From Ornithinimicrobium laminariae (GTDB lineage Bacteria; Actinomycetota; Actinomycetes; Actinomycetales; Dermatophilaceae): a stretch of DNA of 64,000 nt. How positions within the stretch are numbered: the first letter of the stretch is position 1; the number at the start of each line of letters is the position of its first letter. The DNA lies in the NCBI RefSeq assembly GCF_019457945.1, contig NZ_JAHZSU010000001.1, forward strand, positions 310,001 through 374,000, in the 5' to 3' direction. Under the pieces are notes generated by a model. The model searched no databases. It saw only the letters and a program-made list of their open reading frames with translations, and had not been told where the DNA came from. The position numbers and the translations under genes are program-made. Shown here one piece after another: positions 36,434-45,970 of the stretch.

Positions 36434-36900
36434 GAGGTCCCTTTCGCTGCACGACGCGCACCGGAGCGGCTGCGCAATGCTGCGGGCTCCCCCATCTGGG
36501 CGCTCAGGGCTTCACGCTCGGGCGTGCCCAGCCGCCGGGGAGTGCCTTCGCCCAAGTTGTAGGCCACGAGGGTCACTTCAGCCAACGCGTAGGTGACGTC
36601 GCTGTCTGGCTGCTGCACGGCATACCCGAGATCAAACGAGGCTCCACTGATGCGGCTGCACCAGACCCTGATCCGGGCCGGCTGATAGTTGAAGTTCAAC
36701 GGCGCAAGGTAATCGATCTCCTGACGCGCGACCAACAGGCCATCGTCGATCAGGTTGCGATCGTGGCTGAACCAGTCACGCAGGGCATAGACCCGGGCCT
36801 CTTCCAGCAACCTCACGAATTGCACATTGTTGACGTGCTGGTATGCATCCATATCAGACCAACGGATCGAAATGTCCACAAAATAATCACCAAACGACAT
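36430..36900 (-). CDS. Acyl-CoA thioesterase, hotdog fold (4HBT type)
   Basis: This probably hydrolyses acyl-CoA thioesters. The 156-residue protein has the 4-hydroxybenzoyl-CoA thioesterase signature IRWSDMDAYQHVNNVQFVRL, with the catalytic Asp in SDMDAYQHVNN. The hotdog domain occupies about 5-130; the last 25 residues are Arg/Ala-rich and may be disordered. Its stop overlaps the start of the hypothetical gene at 35789-36433. It is divergent from the tesB-like thioesterase gene, 58 bases apart. Confidence 0.9.
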   Translation of the reverse strand: MSFGDYFVDISIRWSDMDAYQHVNNVQFVRLLEEARVYALRDWFSHDRNLIDDGLLVARQEIDYLAPLNFNYQPARIRVWCSRISGASFDLGYAVQQPDSDVTYALAEVTLVAYNLGEGTPRRLGTPEREALSAQMGEPAALRSRSGARRAAKGTS

Positions 36901-36958
36901 GCGCCCATCCTGTCAGCAGACCGCCCATGCTGTGCACCTCGCTAGGTAGGGTGGAGCG

Positions 36959-37891
36959 GTGACTCTCGAAAATCCCATTGACGACCTGCTCGACGTTCTT
37001 GACCTCAAACGGGAAGGCTCGACCACCATTCGAGTGACTTCCCCAGACGGCAACACCCAAGACCTCGGGGATTCTGAGGGTGACGTCTTTGTGGGACGCA
37101 GCCAGCCGCAGCCGATTGGTCGCGTTTTCGGGGGCCAAGTGCTGGCTCAATCGGTCATCGCAGCTGGCCGCACCGTGGCAAACGAAGGCGAGGGCGATGG
37201 CAGTCGGCGCATCCACTCGCTGCATGGATACTTTTTGCGCCCCGGGGATGACCAACGACCGATTAACTTCCTGGTGGAGCGGATGCGCGACGGAGCATCC
37301 TTCTCCGCCCGTCGCGTCCACGCTGTTCAAGATGGTCGTCTGCTGCTGTCGATGATCACGTCGTTCCAAGACCAGGCCGAGGGCCTCGAGCACCAAAACA
37401 AGATGCCTACTGTGCTCGGGCCGGACAGCCTGAAATCAGACGCTGAGGTCTTGGCCGGCATCGACCATCCCGCAGCCAAGCACGTTGTGCAGCGCCGGGC
37501 GATCGAGATCAAGCACGTCGAGGGGTCGCTCTATCTAGAGCCGTCTGACAAGGTCGCGGAGCAGCATGTCTGGTTCCGGGTGCCGCGCGACATCGGTAAT
37601 GACCCCTTGTTGCATGCTGCTGTGTTGGCCTATTCATCGGACTACAGCCTGCTGGAGCCAATCTTGCGCAAGCACGGCTTGGTGTGGGGAGACCCCAGAT
37701 TGCGCCCGGCTAGCCTCGACCACGCGATGTGGTTTCACCGTGAGCCGCGTGCTGATGGCTGGATCCTCTATCGCCAGGCGTCACCGTCGGCTCAGAACGG
37801 CCGCGGCCTTGGCCATGGTCTGATGTTTAGTCAGGACGGCACGCTGATGGCATCGGTGGCTCAAGAGGGCATGGTCCGGGTCAAGGAGTAA
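36959..37891 (+). CDS. tesB: Acyl-CoA thioesterase II (TesB)
   Basis: The enzyme cleaves medium- to long-chain acyl-CoA. The 310-residue double-hotdog protein has the family segments RVFGGQVLAQSVIAAGRTV, HSLHGYFLRPGD and SLDHAMWFHREP with the conserved catalytic Asp, and ends with GRGLGHGLMFSQDGTLMASV, which carries the conserved Gln. An N-terminal insert (GNTQDLGDSEGD) is a local variation. Start is GTG with GGTGGAG upstream. Thioesterases of both hotdog classes face each other here, which hints at shared regulation from the 58-base gap. Confidence 0.93.
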   Translation: MTLENPIDDLLDVLDLKREGSTTIRVTSPDGNTQDLGDSEGDVFVGRSQPQPIGRVFGGQVLAQSVIAAGRTVANEGEGDGSRRIHSLHGYFLRPGDDQRPINFLVERMRDGASFSARRVHAVQDGRLLLSMITSFQDQAEGLEHQNKMPTVLGPDSLKSDAEVLAGIDHPAAKHVVQRRAIEIKHVEGSLYLEPSDKVAEQHVWFRVPRDIGNDPLLHAAVLAYSSDYSLLEPILRKHGLVWGDPRLRPASLDHAMWFHREPRADGWILYRQASPSAQNGRGLGHGLMFSQDGTLMASVAQEGMVRVKE

Positions 37892-37925
37892 GGCCCGTTT
37901 TCGAGCGACTCCCTGGTCTCCGCTC

Positions 37926-38864
37926 CTAAGTCGTTAGCCCCGATGTGGCGGCTGACGCCTGGGCTAACGTCATCAACTCGCGCTGCGCGACGAACTCTCG
38001 CGGTTTGCCATTGATGGGATCGATGAACGTGAGTCGGTGCGCCAGGAGCTGCAGGGGACGACTGAAGTCGTCGTCAGGCCGGGCCTGGGTGCCATAAAGC
38101 GGGTCTCCCACGATCGGCGCGCCCTGGCCAGCTAGATGGGCCCGCAGTTGATGAGTTTTGCCGGTGCTCGGGGCTAATCGATACTGCGCCAACCCATCGC
38201 GGACGCCGACGACGTCAATATCGGTGACAGCATTCGGCTCACCAGTGACGATCCGGGTGCAATGGTCGCCGCGGACCCGCTCCAGTCGATTCTCGATCCG
38301 CAACGGCATCGGCCGATCAATCAGCGGCGCGATCGCCTGATACTCCTTGGTCACCTGCTGGCTGGCGAAAAGCTCTTGGTATGCGCGGCGCACCTGTGGC
38401 CGCAAAGTTAGGAGGAGGACGCCTGAGGTCAACCGGTCTAGCCGGTGAGCAGGGGCGATAGATTCCAGGCTGTATTTGCGGCGCAACTGCACCACGGCTG
38501 TCTGGACGACATGGGAGCCACGCGGCATCGTGGCCAAAAAGGGCGGCTTGTCGACCACGACGATGTTGTCATCGCGATAGAGGATGTGGATCTGGCCCGG
38601 GACTTCGATCTCGTCAGGCATGTCTCGATACAGGAAAACCAACCCGCCTGGCAGATACGCGGTGTCCCGGTCAACGACGGAACCGTCAGCTAGCAGCACT
38701 TCTCTTTCAGCCAACCGGCGTGCCACCCCTAGGGGATCGCCGGTGACTGATTCAAGAAAGGCGACCACAGTGGACTCGGCCCGGCCTGGGGGCATACGCA
38801 CCCTGGCCGGACCGAGTCCATCACGCGTCGACAGCGGCGGTGGTCGCTTCGGTCGCCGTGCCAT
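37926..38864 (-). CDS. RluA-family pseudouridine synthase
   Basis: The enzyme turns uridine into pseudouridine in rRNA or tRNA. The 312-residue protein has a short N-terminal region, then IHILYRDDNIVVVDKPPFLA and the catalytic motif PAHRLDRLTSGVLLL (catalytic Asp in HRLDR), and the late TGKTHQLRAHLAGQGAPIVG. There is no obvious S4 domain. The target site cannot be inferred. It follows ettA by 15 bases on the same strand and may be co-transcribed with it. Confidence 0.92.
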   Translation of the reverse strand: MARRPKRPPPLSTRDGLGPARVRMPPGRAESTVVAFLESVTGDPLGVARRLAEREVLLADGSVVDRDTAYLPGGLVFLYRDMPDEIEVPGQIHILYRDDNIVVVDKPPFLATMPRGSHVVQTAVVQLRRKYSLESIAPAHRLDRLTSGVLLLTLRPQVRRAYQELFASQQVTKEYQAIAPLIDRPMPLRIENRLERVRGDHCTRIVTGEPNAVTDIDVVGVRDGLAQYRLAPSTGKTHQLRAHLAGQGAPIVGDPLYGTQARPDDDFSRPLQLLAHRLTFIDPINGKPREFVAQRELMTLAQASAATSGLTT

Positions 38865-38879
38865 ATCTGCTGATCGTGC

Positions 38880-40562
38880 TTAGTCGCGGGTCAAGCGACG
38901 GTGGGTGACACGGTGTGGACGCGCTGCTTCGGCACCCAACCGCTCAACCTTGCTGTCCTCATACGCTGCGAAGTTGCCCTCGAACCAGTACCAGTGGTCT
39001 GGGTCTTCATCCGTGCCTTCGTAGGCCAGGATGTGCGTTGCGACGCGGTCCAAGAACCACCGGTCGTGGCTGATGACCACAGCGCAGCCGGGGAACTCAA
39101 GCAGAGCGTTTTCCAGCGAGCCCAGGGTCTCAACATCAAGGTCGTTAGTCGGCTCATCGAGGAGCAGCAAGTTGCCGCCCTGCTTGAGCGTCAGAGCTAG
39201 GTTTAGTCGGTTGCGCTCACCACCGGAGAGGATGCCGGCCTTCTTTTGCTGGTCGGGGCCCTTGAAGCCAAACTGCGAGACATACGCACGCGAGGGGATT
39301 TCAACCTTGCCGACCTGGATGAAGTCGTTGCCATTGGAGACAACCTCCCAGAGCGACTTGTCGGGGTCGATGCCGCCACGGTTCTGGTCAACGTAGGAAA
39401 TGTTGACCGTTTCGCCAACCTTGACCATGCCGTCATCGGGCTCTTCGAAGCCGACGATGGTCTTAAAGAGCGTCGTCTTACCGACGCCGTTAGGACCAAT
39501 CACGCCGACAATGCCGTTGCGCGGAAGCGTGAACGACAGATCGTCGATGAGAACACGATCGCCAAAGCCCTTCTTGAGGTCCTTGACCTCAATGACCTGG
39601 TTACCCAGGCGCGGACCAACGGGGATGGTGATCTCTTCGAAGTCCAGCTTGCGAGTCTTTTCAGCCTCGGCAGCCATCTCTTCGTAGCGGCTTAGTCGCG
39701 CCTTGTTCTTGGTCTGCTTGGCCTTGGCGTTAGAGCGAACCCACTCGAGCTCCTTCTCCAGGCGCTTGGCCAACTTGGCGTCCTTCTTGCCTTGAACCGC
39801 CAACCGCTCGCGCTTCTTCTCCAGATAGGTGGAGTAGTTGCCCTCATAAGGGTAGAGACGACCACGGTCGACTTCAGCGATCCACTGAGCGACGTTGTCC
39901 AGAAAGTACCGGTCGTGAGTCACGGCGAGAACGGCGCCGGGGTATGCGGCGAGGTGCTGCTCAAGCCACTGCACACTTTCAGCGTCAAGGTGGTTAGTCG
40001 GCTCGTCGAGCAGCAGCAGATCTGGCTTGCTGAGCAGCAACTTGCACAACGCCACGCGGCGACGCTCACCACCGGACAGGTTGGTGACAGGCAGATCGCC
40101 GGGAGGGCATTGCAGCGCATCCATCGCCTGCTCCAACTGGGAATCCAGGTCCCAGGCGTCTTCGGCGTCGATCGCTTCTTGCAGTTTGCCCATCTCGGCC
40201 AACAGCGCATCAAAGTCAGCGTCGGGCTCGGCCATCAACTCAGAGATCTTGTTGAAGCGGTCAATCTTTGCCTTGATCTCACCGACGCCCTCTTGGACGT
40301 TGCCTAAGACAGTCTTTTCTTCGTTGAGAGGCGGCTCCTGCAGCAGGATGCCGACCGAATAGCCGGGTGTTAGACGGGCTTCACCGTTAGACGGCGTGTC
40401 CAATCCGGCCATGATTTTGAGGATGGTCGACTTACCAGCACCGTTCGGCCCCACCACGCCGATCTTGGCGCCTGGGTAGAAAGATATGGTCACGTCGTCG
40501 AGGATTACCTTGTCACCGTGCGCCTTACGCGCGCGGCTCATGGTGTAAATGAACTCAGCCAT
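38880..40562 (-). CDS. ettA: Energy-dependent translational throttle protein EttA (ABC-F)
   Basis: EttA binds the ribosomal E site and gates the first peptide bond according to the ATP/ADP ratio. The 560-residue protein has two ABC domains: Walker A GPNGAGKST and signature LSGGERRRV in the first, GPNGVGKTT and LSGGERNRL in the second. The P-site tRNA-interaction motif linker between them is rich in Lys/Arg/Glu. LDEPTNHLDAESVQWLEQHL and LDEPTNDLDVETLGSLENAL are the Walker B/D-loop regions. There are no membrane segments, as expected for ABC-F. It corresponds to Rv2477c by context. Confidence 0.95.
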   Translation of the reverse strand: MAEFIYTMSRARKAHGDKVILDDVTISFYPGAKIGVVGPNGAGKSTILKIMAGLDTPSNGEARLTPGYSVGILLQEPPLNEEKTVLGNVQEGVGEIKAKIDRFNKISELMAEPDADFDALLAEMGKLQEAIDAEDAWDLDSQLEQAMDALQCPPGDLPVTNLSGGERRRVALCKLLLSKPDLLLLDEPTNHLDAESVQWLEQHLAAYPGAVLAVTHDRYFLDNVAQWIAEVDRGRLYPYEGNYSTYLEKKRERLAVQGKKDAKLAKRLEKELEWVRSNAKAKQTKNKARLSRYEEMAAEAEKTRKLDFEEITIPVGPRLGNQVIEVKDLKKGFGDRVLIDDLSFTLPRNGIVGVIGPNGVGKTTLFKTIVGFEEPDDGMVKVGETVNISYVDQNRGGIDPDKSLWEVVSNGNDFIQVGKVEIPSRAYVSQFGFKGPDQQKKAGILSGGERNRLNLALTLKQGGNLLLLDEPTNDLDVETLGSLENALLEFPGCAVVISHDRWFLDRVATHILAYEGTDEDPDHWYWFEGNFAAYEDSKVERLGAEAARPHRVTHRRLTRD

Positions 40563-40629
40563 GCCCTAAGGCTAGCCGCCGGTGACGCACTCAAGAGAAT
40601 CGTCACCGGCAACTGCGAGCCACCGCTCC

Positions 40630-41151
40630 CTAGGCAGCCCCCGCAGGCTGTGCGACTAGCCCCTGCTCGCTGCTCTGCAAATGTTCAGCCGCGGCGTCGT
40701 GGGTGCCGTGGGTGCCGTGGTCATCGCCGGACTCTCCGCCGTCACCGCCATTGACCTCCGTGTCGATCCGGTCGCGGCCAACCGAGGCCGAGCGCCGGCG
40801 CTTGCTGAACTCGCTCGTGCCGAAGGTGAGATCGGGCCCGACATTAGTGGCGTCGATCTGCACGGTCGTGCCTTTGCGTTCGCCGTTTTCCCAGTCGTGG
40901 ACGCGCAGCCTTCCCCTGACGACCACCGGGTCGCCCTTCGCAATCGAGTCGAGCACGTTTTGCCCCAAGGCTCGGAAGGCAATCACCTCATAGAAGTTTG
41001 TCCCCACCGGGACGATGTCGCCCTTTGCGTCGCGCTTCACGCGGTTCTGCGCCACCCCAAACACGGTGAATGGCGTTCCCGTCTCCCTACCTGCTCTGGC
41101 CTGCGGCTCCCCTGTGACGTTGCCCGTGACCGTGATGAAACTGTCGTTCAT
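40630..41151 (-). CDS. ssb: Single-stranded DNA-binding protein, paralogue without the acidic C-tip
   Basis: The first 115 residues form an SSB-type OB fold: VTGNVTGEPQARAG at the start, then NFYEVIAFRALGQNVLDSIAKGDPV and VRGRLRVHDWENGERKG. The remaining 55 residues are hydrophilic, with GGDGGESGDDHGTHGTHD, and end QPAGAA. The DDDIPF-type acidic tip that recruits repair and replication proteins is absent. It is therefore probably a secondary SSB like Rv2478c or Streptomyces SsbB rather than the replication SSB. It lies upstream of ettA as in M. tuberculosis. Confidence 0.87.
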   Translation of the reverse strand: MNDSFITVTGNVTGEPQARAGRETGTPFTVFGVAQNRVKRDAKGDIVPVGTNFYEVIAFRALGQNVLDSIAKGDPVVVRGRLRVHDWENGERKGTTVQIDATNVGPDLTFGTSEFSKRRRSASVGRDRIDTEVNGGDGGESGDDHGTHGTHDAAAEHLQSSEQGLVAQPAGAA

Positions 41152-41288
41152 GATGTTCCGCCCCTGTGATCATCCTGCCCCTCGGTGAGGCTGGTGCATT
41201 CACCCTCACGCAAGAGCGGGGACAACAAACATCCCGCCCCGTCACTCGTGCAGAACATACGAAGACGAAGCGGGATGTGGATAAACAC

Positions 41289-42929
41289 CTATGAAACGGC
41301 GGATTCGAGTTGTTGGCGAGTCTGCCGGTGGCGATCGAGGACCGTCGTGACGGGCACTCGAATGTGCTGTTTGGCGACCTTGCCGACGGACTCATCCATT
41401 CGCTTTTCGACCAAAGCACGCCTGCGTTTGGCTCCGGCGCCGGCCATCGCTCTCGCGATCATCGCCAGCAGCAGACCAGCCAGGATGCCGCCCACGAACA
41501 ACACCGCCGGGATCGGCAACGGGCCCCAGGTCGGCACACCAATGTCCATTTGCAGCCACCCGATGACGCCGATGGCAGCGAGCCAGACGAAACCAACGAC
41601 CGTCGCAACGGCTAAGACAAACTGCAGGAAGCGCAAGAGGGACCACCAGAACGGGTTGCCAGTGCGCAGTGACGTGCTAAAGACGGCCTGGTCAAGCCCA
41701 TCAGCAAGACTCGAATCGTCCGGGCTTGCAGCCCTAGAGACAGCGTCGGCCCACAATGGCGGCAGCCCCTCGCTAGCCCGATCTGCGACTCGGCGGCTGG
41801 CCAATTGGACGGCCGACCGAGCGGCGGGTGTGGGCGGTGGCAGCGAAGAACGCCCCAACACGGCGCGGACATCGGATGGGCTAATACCCGAACTACCAGC
41901 GCGGTCATCGCCCAAACGCAGGCGTTTGAGCGGGTCCGGGCGCAGCGCCGACAACCAACGGCTGAAAGGCCAACCGGTGTTGAGCTTGCTCTGAATCAGG
42001 TATTCCTTTTGCACCGCATCCAGGACGACCGGAACACCGGCGGCCTGTTTGAGCGCGGTCAACAAGTCATCAGAGACAACATCGGAGCTAGCGATCTCGG
42101 TTTCCCCGACCATACTCAGCATGCTCGTCGCACTTGTGCGCAGATCACCCACCAGACGGTTCTCCGCAGCATTGCGCTCTGCGACCACAGAACCAATGGC
42201 TTGCCGGACATCAGAGACGCCCAGCCCCATCCGGGCAGATGTGCCATAGATAGTGAAGTCTCCGGCGCCATCCGCAGCGACCAGAGCCTTTAGGTCGTCC
42301 TTGATGCCTTCGACGCCGCCCTCTTCGGAGACTCGGTCGATCTGGTTAAGCACGACCATCATGACGGTCTCGTGCTCTTTGAGTGCCGAAAGGTAGTCCT
42401 CGTGCAACCGGGCATCCGCATACTTTTGCGGGTCGGTGACCCACACGAAGACATCGGAGCGCTCCAAGACCCGATCGGCTTCGACTCGGTTGGCGAGTTC
42501 GCGAGAATCAAAGTCGGGGAGGTCAATGAGAACGAGGCCGTCCAGGTCGCTCTGGTCACCCTCGGCAGAAAGATGGTGCCGCTGATTGACGCCCAGCCAA
42601 TTCAACAGGTCAGTGGCATCCTCGTCGCCCCAGATCGCCGCGGTCGCCCGCGAAGTGGTGGGACGGCGAGCACTGATATCGGCGACGGTATGGCCAACCA
42701 ACTGGTTAAACAGCGTCGACTTGCCTGAACCCGTCGCGCCAGCCAGGCTCACCACGGTGCGCCCGCCCTTGAGTGCCCAACGCTCGCGGACCTTTGCCAC
42801 GACCCGTTGGCCAGCGATGGCGGCATCAGAGATTAACTCCGTGCCACCAGTCTCAATCGCCTCTTGGAGTTGATCGGCTCGCCATGTCAGCGATTCCGAT
42901 CGGGATCCCGTGCTACGCCGGGGGCTCAT
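41289..42929 (-). CDS. Membrane-associated GTPase (YfjP/dynamin-like)
   Basis: The 546-residue protein has a GTPase domain near its N-terminus with P-loop AGATGSGKSTLF (about 63-74), G3 motif LIDLPDFDS and G4 motif NQID. Two hydrophobic segments follow at about 440-500, then a basic C-terminal tail (AKRRRALVEKRMDES). This layout fits bacterial GTPases with a C-terminal membrane anchor, close to the dynamin-like pairs of Actinobacteria (DynA/DynB in Streptomyces septation, IniA/IniC in mycobacteria). The start ATG overlaps the stop of the upstream GTPase gene (ATGA), so the two are co-translated. The 137 bases to ssb contain only a weak CATCCCGC/GCGGGATG repeat. Confidence 0.8.
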   Translation of the reverse strand: MSPRRSTGSRSESLTWRADQLQEAIETGGTELISDAAIAGQRVVAKVRERWALKGGRTVVSLAGATGSGKSTLFNQLVGHTVADISARRPTTSRATAAIWGDEDATDLLNWLGVNQRHHLSAEGDQSDLDGLVLIDLPDFDSRELANRVEADRVLERSDVFVWVTDPQKYADARLHEDYLSALKEHETVMMVVLNQIDRVSEEGGVEGIKDDLKALVAADGAGDFTIYGTSARMGLGVSDVRQAIGSVVAERNAAENRLVGDLRTSATSMLSMVGETEIASSDVVSDDLLTALKQAAGVPVVLDAVQKEYLIQSKLNTGWPFSRWLSALRPDPLKRLRLGDDRAGSSGISPSDVRAVLGRSSLPPPTPAARSAVQLASRRVADRASEGLPPLWADAVSRAASPDDSSLADGLDQAVFSTSLRTGNPFWWSLLRFLQFVLAVATVVGFVWLAAIGVIGWLQMDIGVPTWGPLPIPAVLFVGGILAGLLLAMIARAMAGAGAKRRRALVEKRMDESVGKVAKQHIRVPVTTVLDRHRQTRQQLESAVS

Positions 42930-44635
42930 CGCGCTCCTTCAACATCCACTGCTGCCGAACGCACAGCATCAACTGCCGCTCGGGTCAGCGGAACTTCGTC
43001 AATCGCTTCGTCAAAACGCTGGCGCTCAGCCAGCAACAACTCTTCGGTCCGGCTCAGCAGGGCCTTGCGCGCCTTCTTGGACATCTCGCGCACCGCCTGA
43101 TCGCCAAACACTGCTTCCAGCAGGCGTTGGGCGAGCACGGCTGATCCACCCGCGATCGCCACCTCACCGCCAACCAAGGCCCCACCTGTTGCGCTAAACA
43201 CCAGCAACATCAACATGACCGCGAGGCCGTTCACCCCGAAGGCCAAATAGCGTGCCGTCGTGCGTCGTTTGCCTGCTTCGGTGCGAATCATCTCGAGAAT
43301 CTCGCCTTGCCAGTCCCGGATCATTCGCTCGGTGCGCTCCTCCAAGTCTGGCGCAGCGCGTTGCAACTCCGGGTGCGCCTCAACCAAAGCGGGGCCACCA
43401 GGGGTGGTCTTCCACGACCGGGCGGCCGTGCTGCTCGCAACCTGAGTATGCGAGGTCACCAGAGCGGCCACACCACTTTGAAGCGCCTCCCCCAGCGGCT
43501 CGGCGCTGATCTGCTTGCCGGTGATGAAGGAAGTTAGGCGATCACGAACCCGTGCAATGCCGACCTCGATCTGGCGCAAGAACTCACCGGTGCCGACCAA
43601 CTCTTGCCATCGGGCTAGGACTTCACCACGCAGAAGCGAGCCATCGGCAACGCCAGCCTCAATCCCCTGCTGTGCGTCTTGATAGGCAGAACGGGCCAGT
43701 GAGTGAAGGTGATCTTGGGCTTCAACCTGGCGGTCTGCAGCGGCAGTAACATCCGCCGTACGGTCAGAGAGGGAGGCCAGTGCTCCGGCCAGGGTCCGGC
43801 GGATCACCACCGATCGGGCTCGCGAGTCACCGGCTAGCGAATGCAGCCAGCCCGTTAACCGCGCCGTGTGCTTAGCGGCGATCATCTTGTCGGCGTCAAG
43901 GTCGACCTCGGGGATCGTGAAGATCGGCGATTTGTCCAAGCCTTGCTCACGCAACATCTGAGACAGGTGCAGTCGCACCTCCTCCATAGCCTCCGGCGGC
44001 ACGCGGTCGAGGACGACGGCCACTGCTGTGCCACGCTCCGAGGCTTGCCTCAGCAAATCCCACGGCACCGCGTCCGCATACCGAGCAGCGGTCGTGACAA
44101 AGAGCCAAAGATCGGCAGCCGACAACAATTGTCGAGAAAGACTGCGATTAGTTTGAACAACTGAATCGATATCGGGGGCATCTAGTAATGCCAAACCCGC
44201 CGGCAAAGTCTCTGACTCGACCAGTCGCACCGAATTGGGATCGTCGACATCAATCGCGTCGCCGGTGGCTCGGGCAAGCTCCGGCAAGATCCGCGCGTCG
44301 GTGAACCACGCGACATCGTCGGGGTGGTGCACCAGCACAGACGCACGGGTCGTCGGTCGCAGCACGCCGGTGCGAGTGACGACCTCGCCAATGACGCTAT
44401 TGACCAGTGTCGATTTGCCGGCTCCGGTGGACCCACCGACAACACAGAGCAGCGGCGCATCGAGTGAACGCAGCCGGGGCAACACATAGTCGTCAAACTG
44501 CTGTAGCAGCGCCGAGCGAGATTGCCGGGCTTGGTCAACTTCTGGCAGGTCAAGCGGGAGACGGACAGCCCCCATTGCTACCCGCAGTCGCTCGACCGCA
44601 GGCAGCAGCTCAGAATTGGTCTCAATCTCCGTCAC
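42926..44635 (-). CDS. Dynamin-family GTPase with C-terminal membrane anchor
   Basis: The 569-residue protein has a P-loop VVGGSTGAGKSTLVNSV, a G3-like LLDAPDIDS and a G4-like VLDRVP, which departs from the NKxD consensus. A long helical middle follows (EAQDHLHSLARSAYQ and on), then two hydrophobic segments near 470-520 (AVMLMLLVFSATGGAL) and a charged C-terminal helix. It resembles the larger partner of actinobacterial dynamin-like pairs and could remodel or protect membranes. GTG at 44635 is chosen because family N-termini begin close to ELLPAVERL; an in-frame TTG at 44695 is the alternative. It follows efeB by 69 bases. Confidence 0.78.
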   Translation of the reverse strand: MTEIETNSELLPAVERLRVAMGAVRLPLDLPEVDQARQSRSALLQQFDDYVLPRLRSLDAPLLCVVGGSTGAGKSTLVNSVIGEVVTRTGVLRPTTRASVLVHHPDDVAWFTDARILPELARATGDAIDVDDPNSVRLVESETLPAGLALLDAPDIDSVVQTNRSLSRQLLSAADLWLFVTTAARYADAVPWDLLRQASERGTAVAVVLDRVPPEAMEEVRLHLSQMLREQGLDKSPIFTIPEVDLDADKMIAAKHTARLTGWLHSLAGDSRARSVVIRRTLAGALASLSDRTADVTAAADRQVEAQDHLHSLARSAYQDAQQGIEAGVADGSLLRGEVLARWQELVGTGEFLRQIEVGIARVRDRLTSFITGKQISAEPLGEALQSGVAALVTSHTQVASSTAARSWKTTPGGPALVEAHPELQRAAPDLEERTERMIRDWQGEILEMIRTEAGKRRTTARYLAFGVNGLAVMLMLLVFSATGGALVGGEVAIAGGSAVLAQRLLEAVFGDQAVREMSKKARKALLSRTEELLLAERQRFDEAIDEVPLTRAAVDAVRSAAVDVEGAR

Positions 44636-44704
44636 AGGGTTAAGCGTGCCTTGTCCGCGCCCGGTATCCAAAGCGAACCGCCGTCGTGAGGGCAACCACT
44701 CTGA

Positions 44705-45970
44705 CTAGGCAAAGAGGCCCTGACCAACCCATTCGTCTTGGGCGGCACCCGGTGGGACCGCAAACAGGGCCGATCCGGTGTGTTGCAGGTACTCCATCAG
44801 ACCGTCTTGAGCTGACATGCGCGTTTGCATGGGGATGTACTGAACGTCGGGGTCTCGGACAAAGGCGAGAAAGAATAGCCCTGCGTCTAAGCGACCTAAT
44901 TCGTTGCTGCCATCCGTGAAGTTATACCCCCGACGCAGCATTTGGACGCCGTCATTCTGACTCGGATGCGCTAGTCGCACATGCGAATTGGTAGCCATCA
45001 GGAATTCACCGTCGCCGCCCTTGGCCGCAAAGTCTGGCTCAGTGAATTCAGTGCCGCCGGAAAGGGGCGCGCCTTCCTGACGATCGCGGCCAGTGATGAG
45101 CTCCTGCTCGGCCAGCGACGTCCGGTCCCACGTTTCGATGGACATAGAGATGCGACGAGCCACAAGATAGCTGCCGTCCACCATCCACTCGGCGTCAGGG
45201 TCATCCCCGGCGGCAACCCACACACTCTCCTTCACCACATCAGTTTCTTCGGACTTGATGTTGGCGGTGCCGTCCTTGAAGCCAAACAAGTTTCGTGGAG
45301 TGCTTTGAGCCGTCGACGTCGAGGAAGTGCGGCCAAACCCGAGTTGTGACCACCTCAGCGAAGCCCGACCAAAAGCGATGCGGGACAGGTTGCGGATGGC
45401 GTGCACTGCCACTTGGGGATCATCTGCACAGGCCTGTATGCAGAGGTCACCGTCGCTGCGGTTCTCCTGCAGAGCATCGGCAGGGAAGTGCGGCAACCTG
45501 TTGAGCACAGCAGGCTGACGTTCGGCCAGGCCAAACCGATCCTCGCCAGACTCATCAACAAAGAGTGACGGGCCAAACCCGAAGGTCAGGGTGAGCCCAG
45601 AGGCGGGCAGCCCGATCGCTTCGCCGGTGTCGGCGGGCGGGGCCTCATAGGGCAGTGGTCCGCCGACGCTCTCCCCCGCTGTCATCGCAGCGGCCGCCTG
45701 CGTCCACTCTTGAAGCAACTCGATCAGCGCGTCGCGGTCGCTGGTGGTGACATCAAACGCGGCAAAGTGCATCCGGTCTTGGGCGGGAGTCGTGATGCCG
45801 GCTTGGTGCTGGCCGTAAAAGTCATACTGCTCAGCACCGGACCCAGCACCAACGGACCCGTCATCGTCGGACTGGCCCACCGCATACCCACTGGCGACCC
45901 CGACGCCGACGCCTGCTGCGCCGACGCCGAGGGCGCCAAACAAACCTCTCCTGCTAACGCCTTTTGTCAC
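44705..45970 (-). CDS. efeB: Deferrochelatase/peroxidase EfeB (DyP type)
   Basis: This exported haem peroxidase works with EfeU and EfeO in iron acquisition. The 421-residue protein starts with a Tat signal (VSRRGLFGALGVGAAGVGVG). The DyP motif GFKDGTAN gives the catalytic Asp, and the proximal His lies in NSHVRLAHPSQNDG, followed by MLRRGYNFTDG. The GTG start overlaps the efeO stop (GTGA), so the two are coupled. It ends a three-gene operon read leftward from a DtxR-like box. Confidence 0.94.
   Translation of the reverse strand: MTKGVSRRGLFGALGVGAAGVGVGVASGYAVGQSDDDGSVGAGSGAEQYDFYGQHQAGITTPAQDRMHFAAFDVTTSDRDALIELLQEWTQAAAAMTAGESVGGPLPYEAPPADTGEAIGLPASGLTLTFGFGPSLFVDESGEDRFGLAERQPAVLNRLPHFPADALQENRSDGDLCIQACADDPQVAVHAIRNLSRIAFGRASLRWSQLGFGRTSSTSTAQSTPRNLFGFKDGTANIKSEETDVVKESVWVAAGDDPDAEWMVDGSYLVARRISMSIETWDRTSLAEQELITGRDRQEGAPLSGGTEFTEPDFAAKGGDGEFLMATNSHVRLAHPSQNDGVQMLRRGYNFTDGSNELGRLDAGLFFLAFVRDPDVQYIPMQTRMSAQDGLMEYLQHTGSALFAVPPGAAQDEWVGQGLFA

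Noticed and set aside
41152..41288. A regulatory RNA in the gap upstream of ssb
   Set aside because: Only one 8-bp inverted repeat with a long loop is present, too weak to call.
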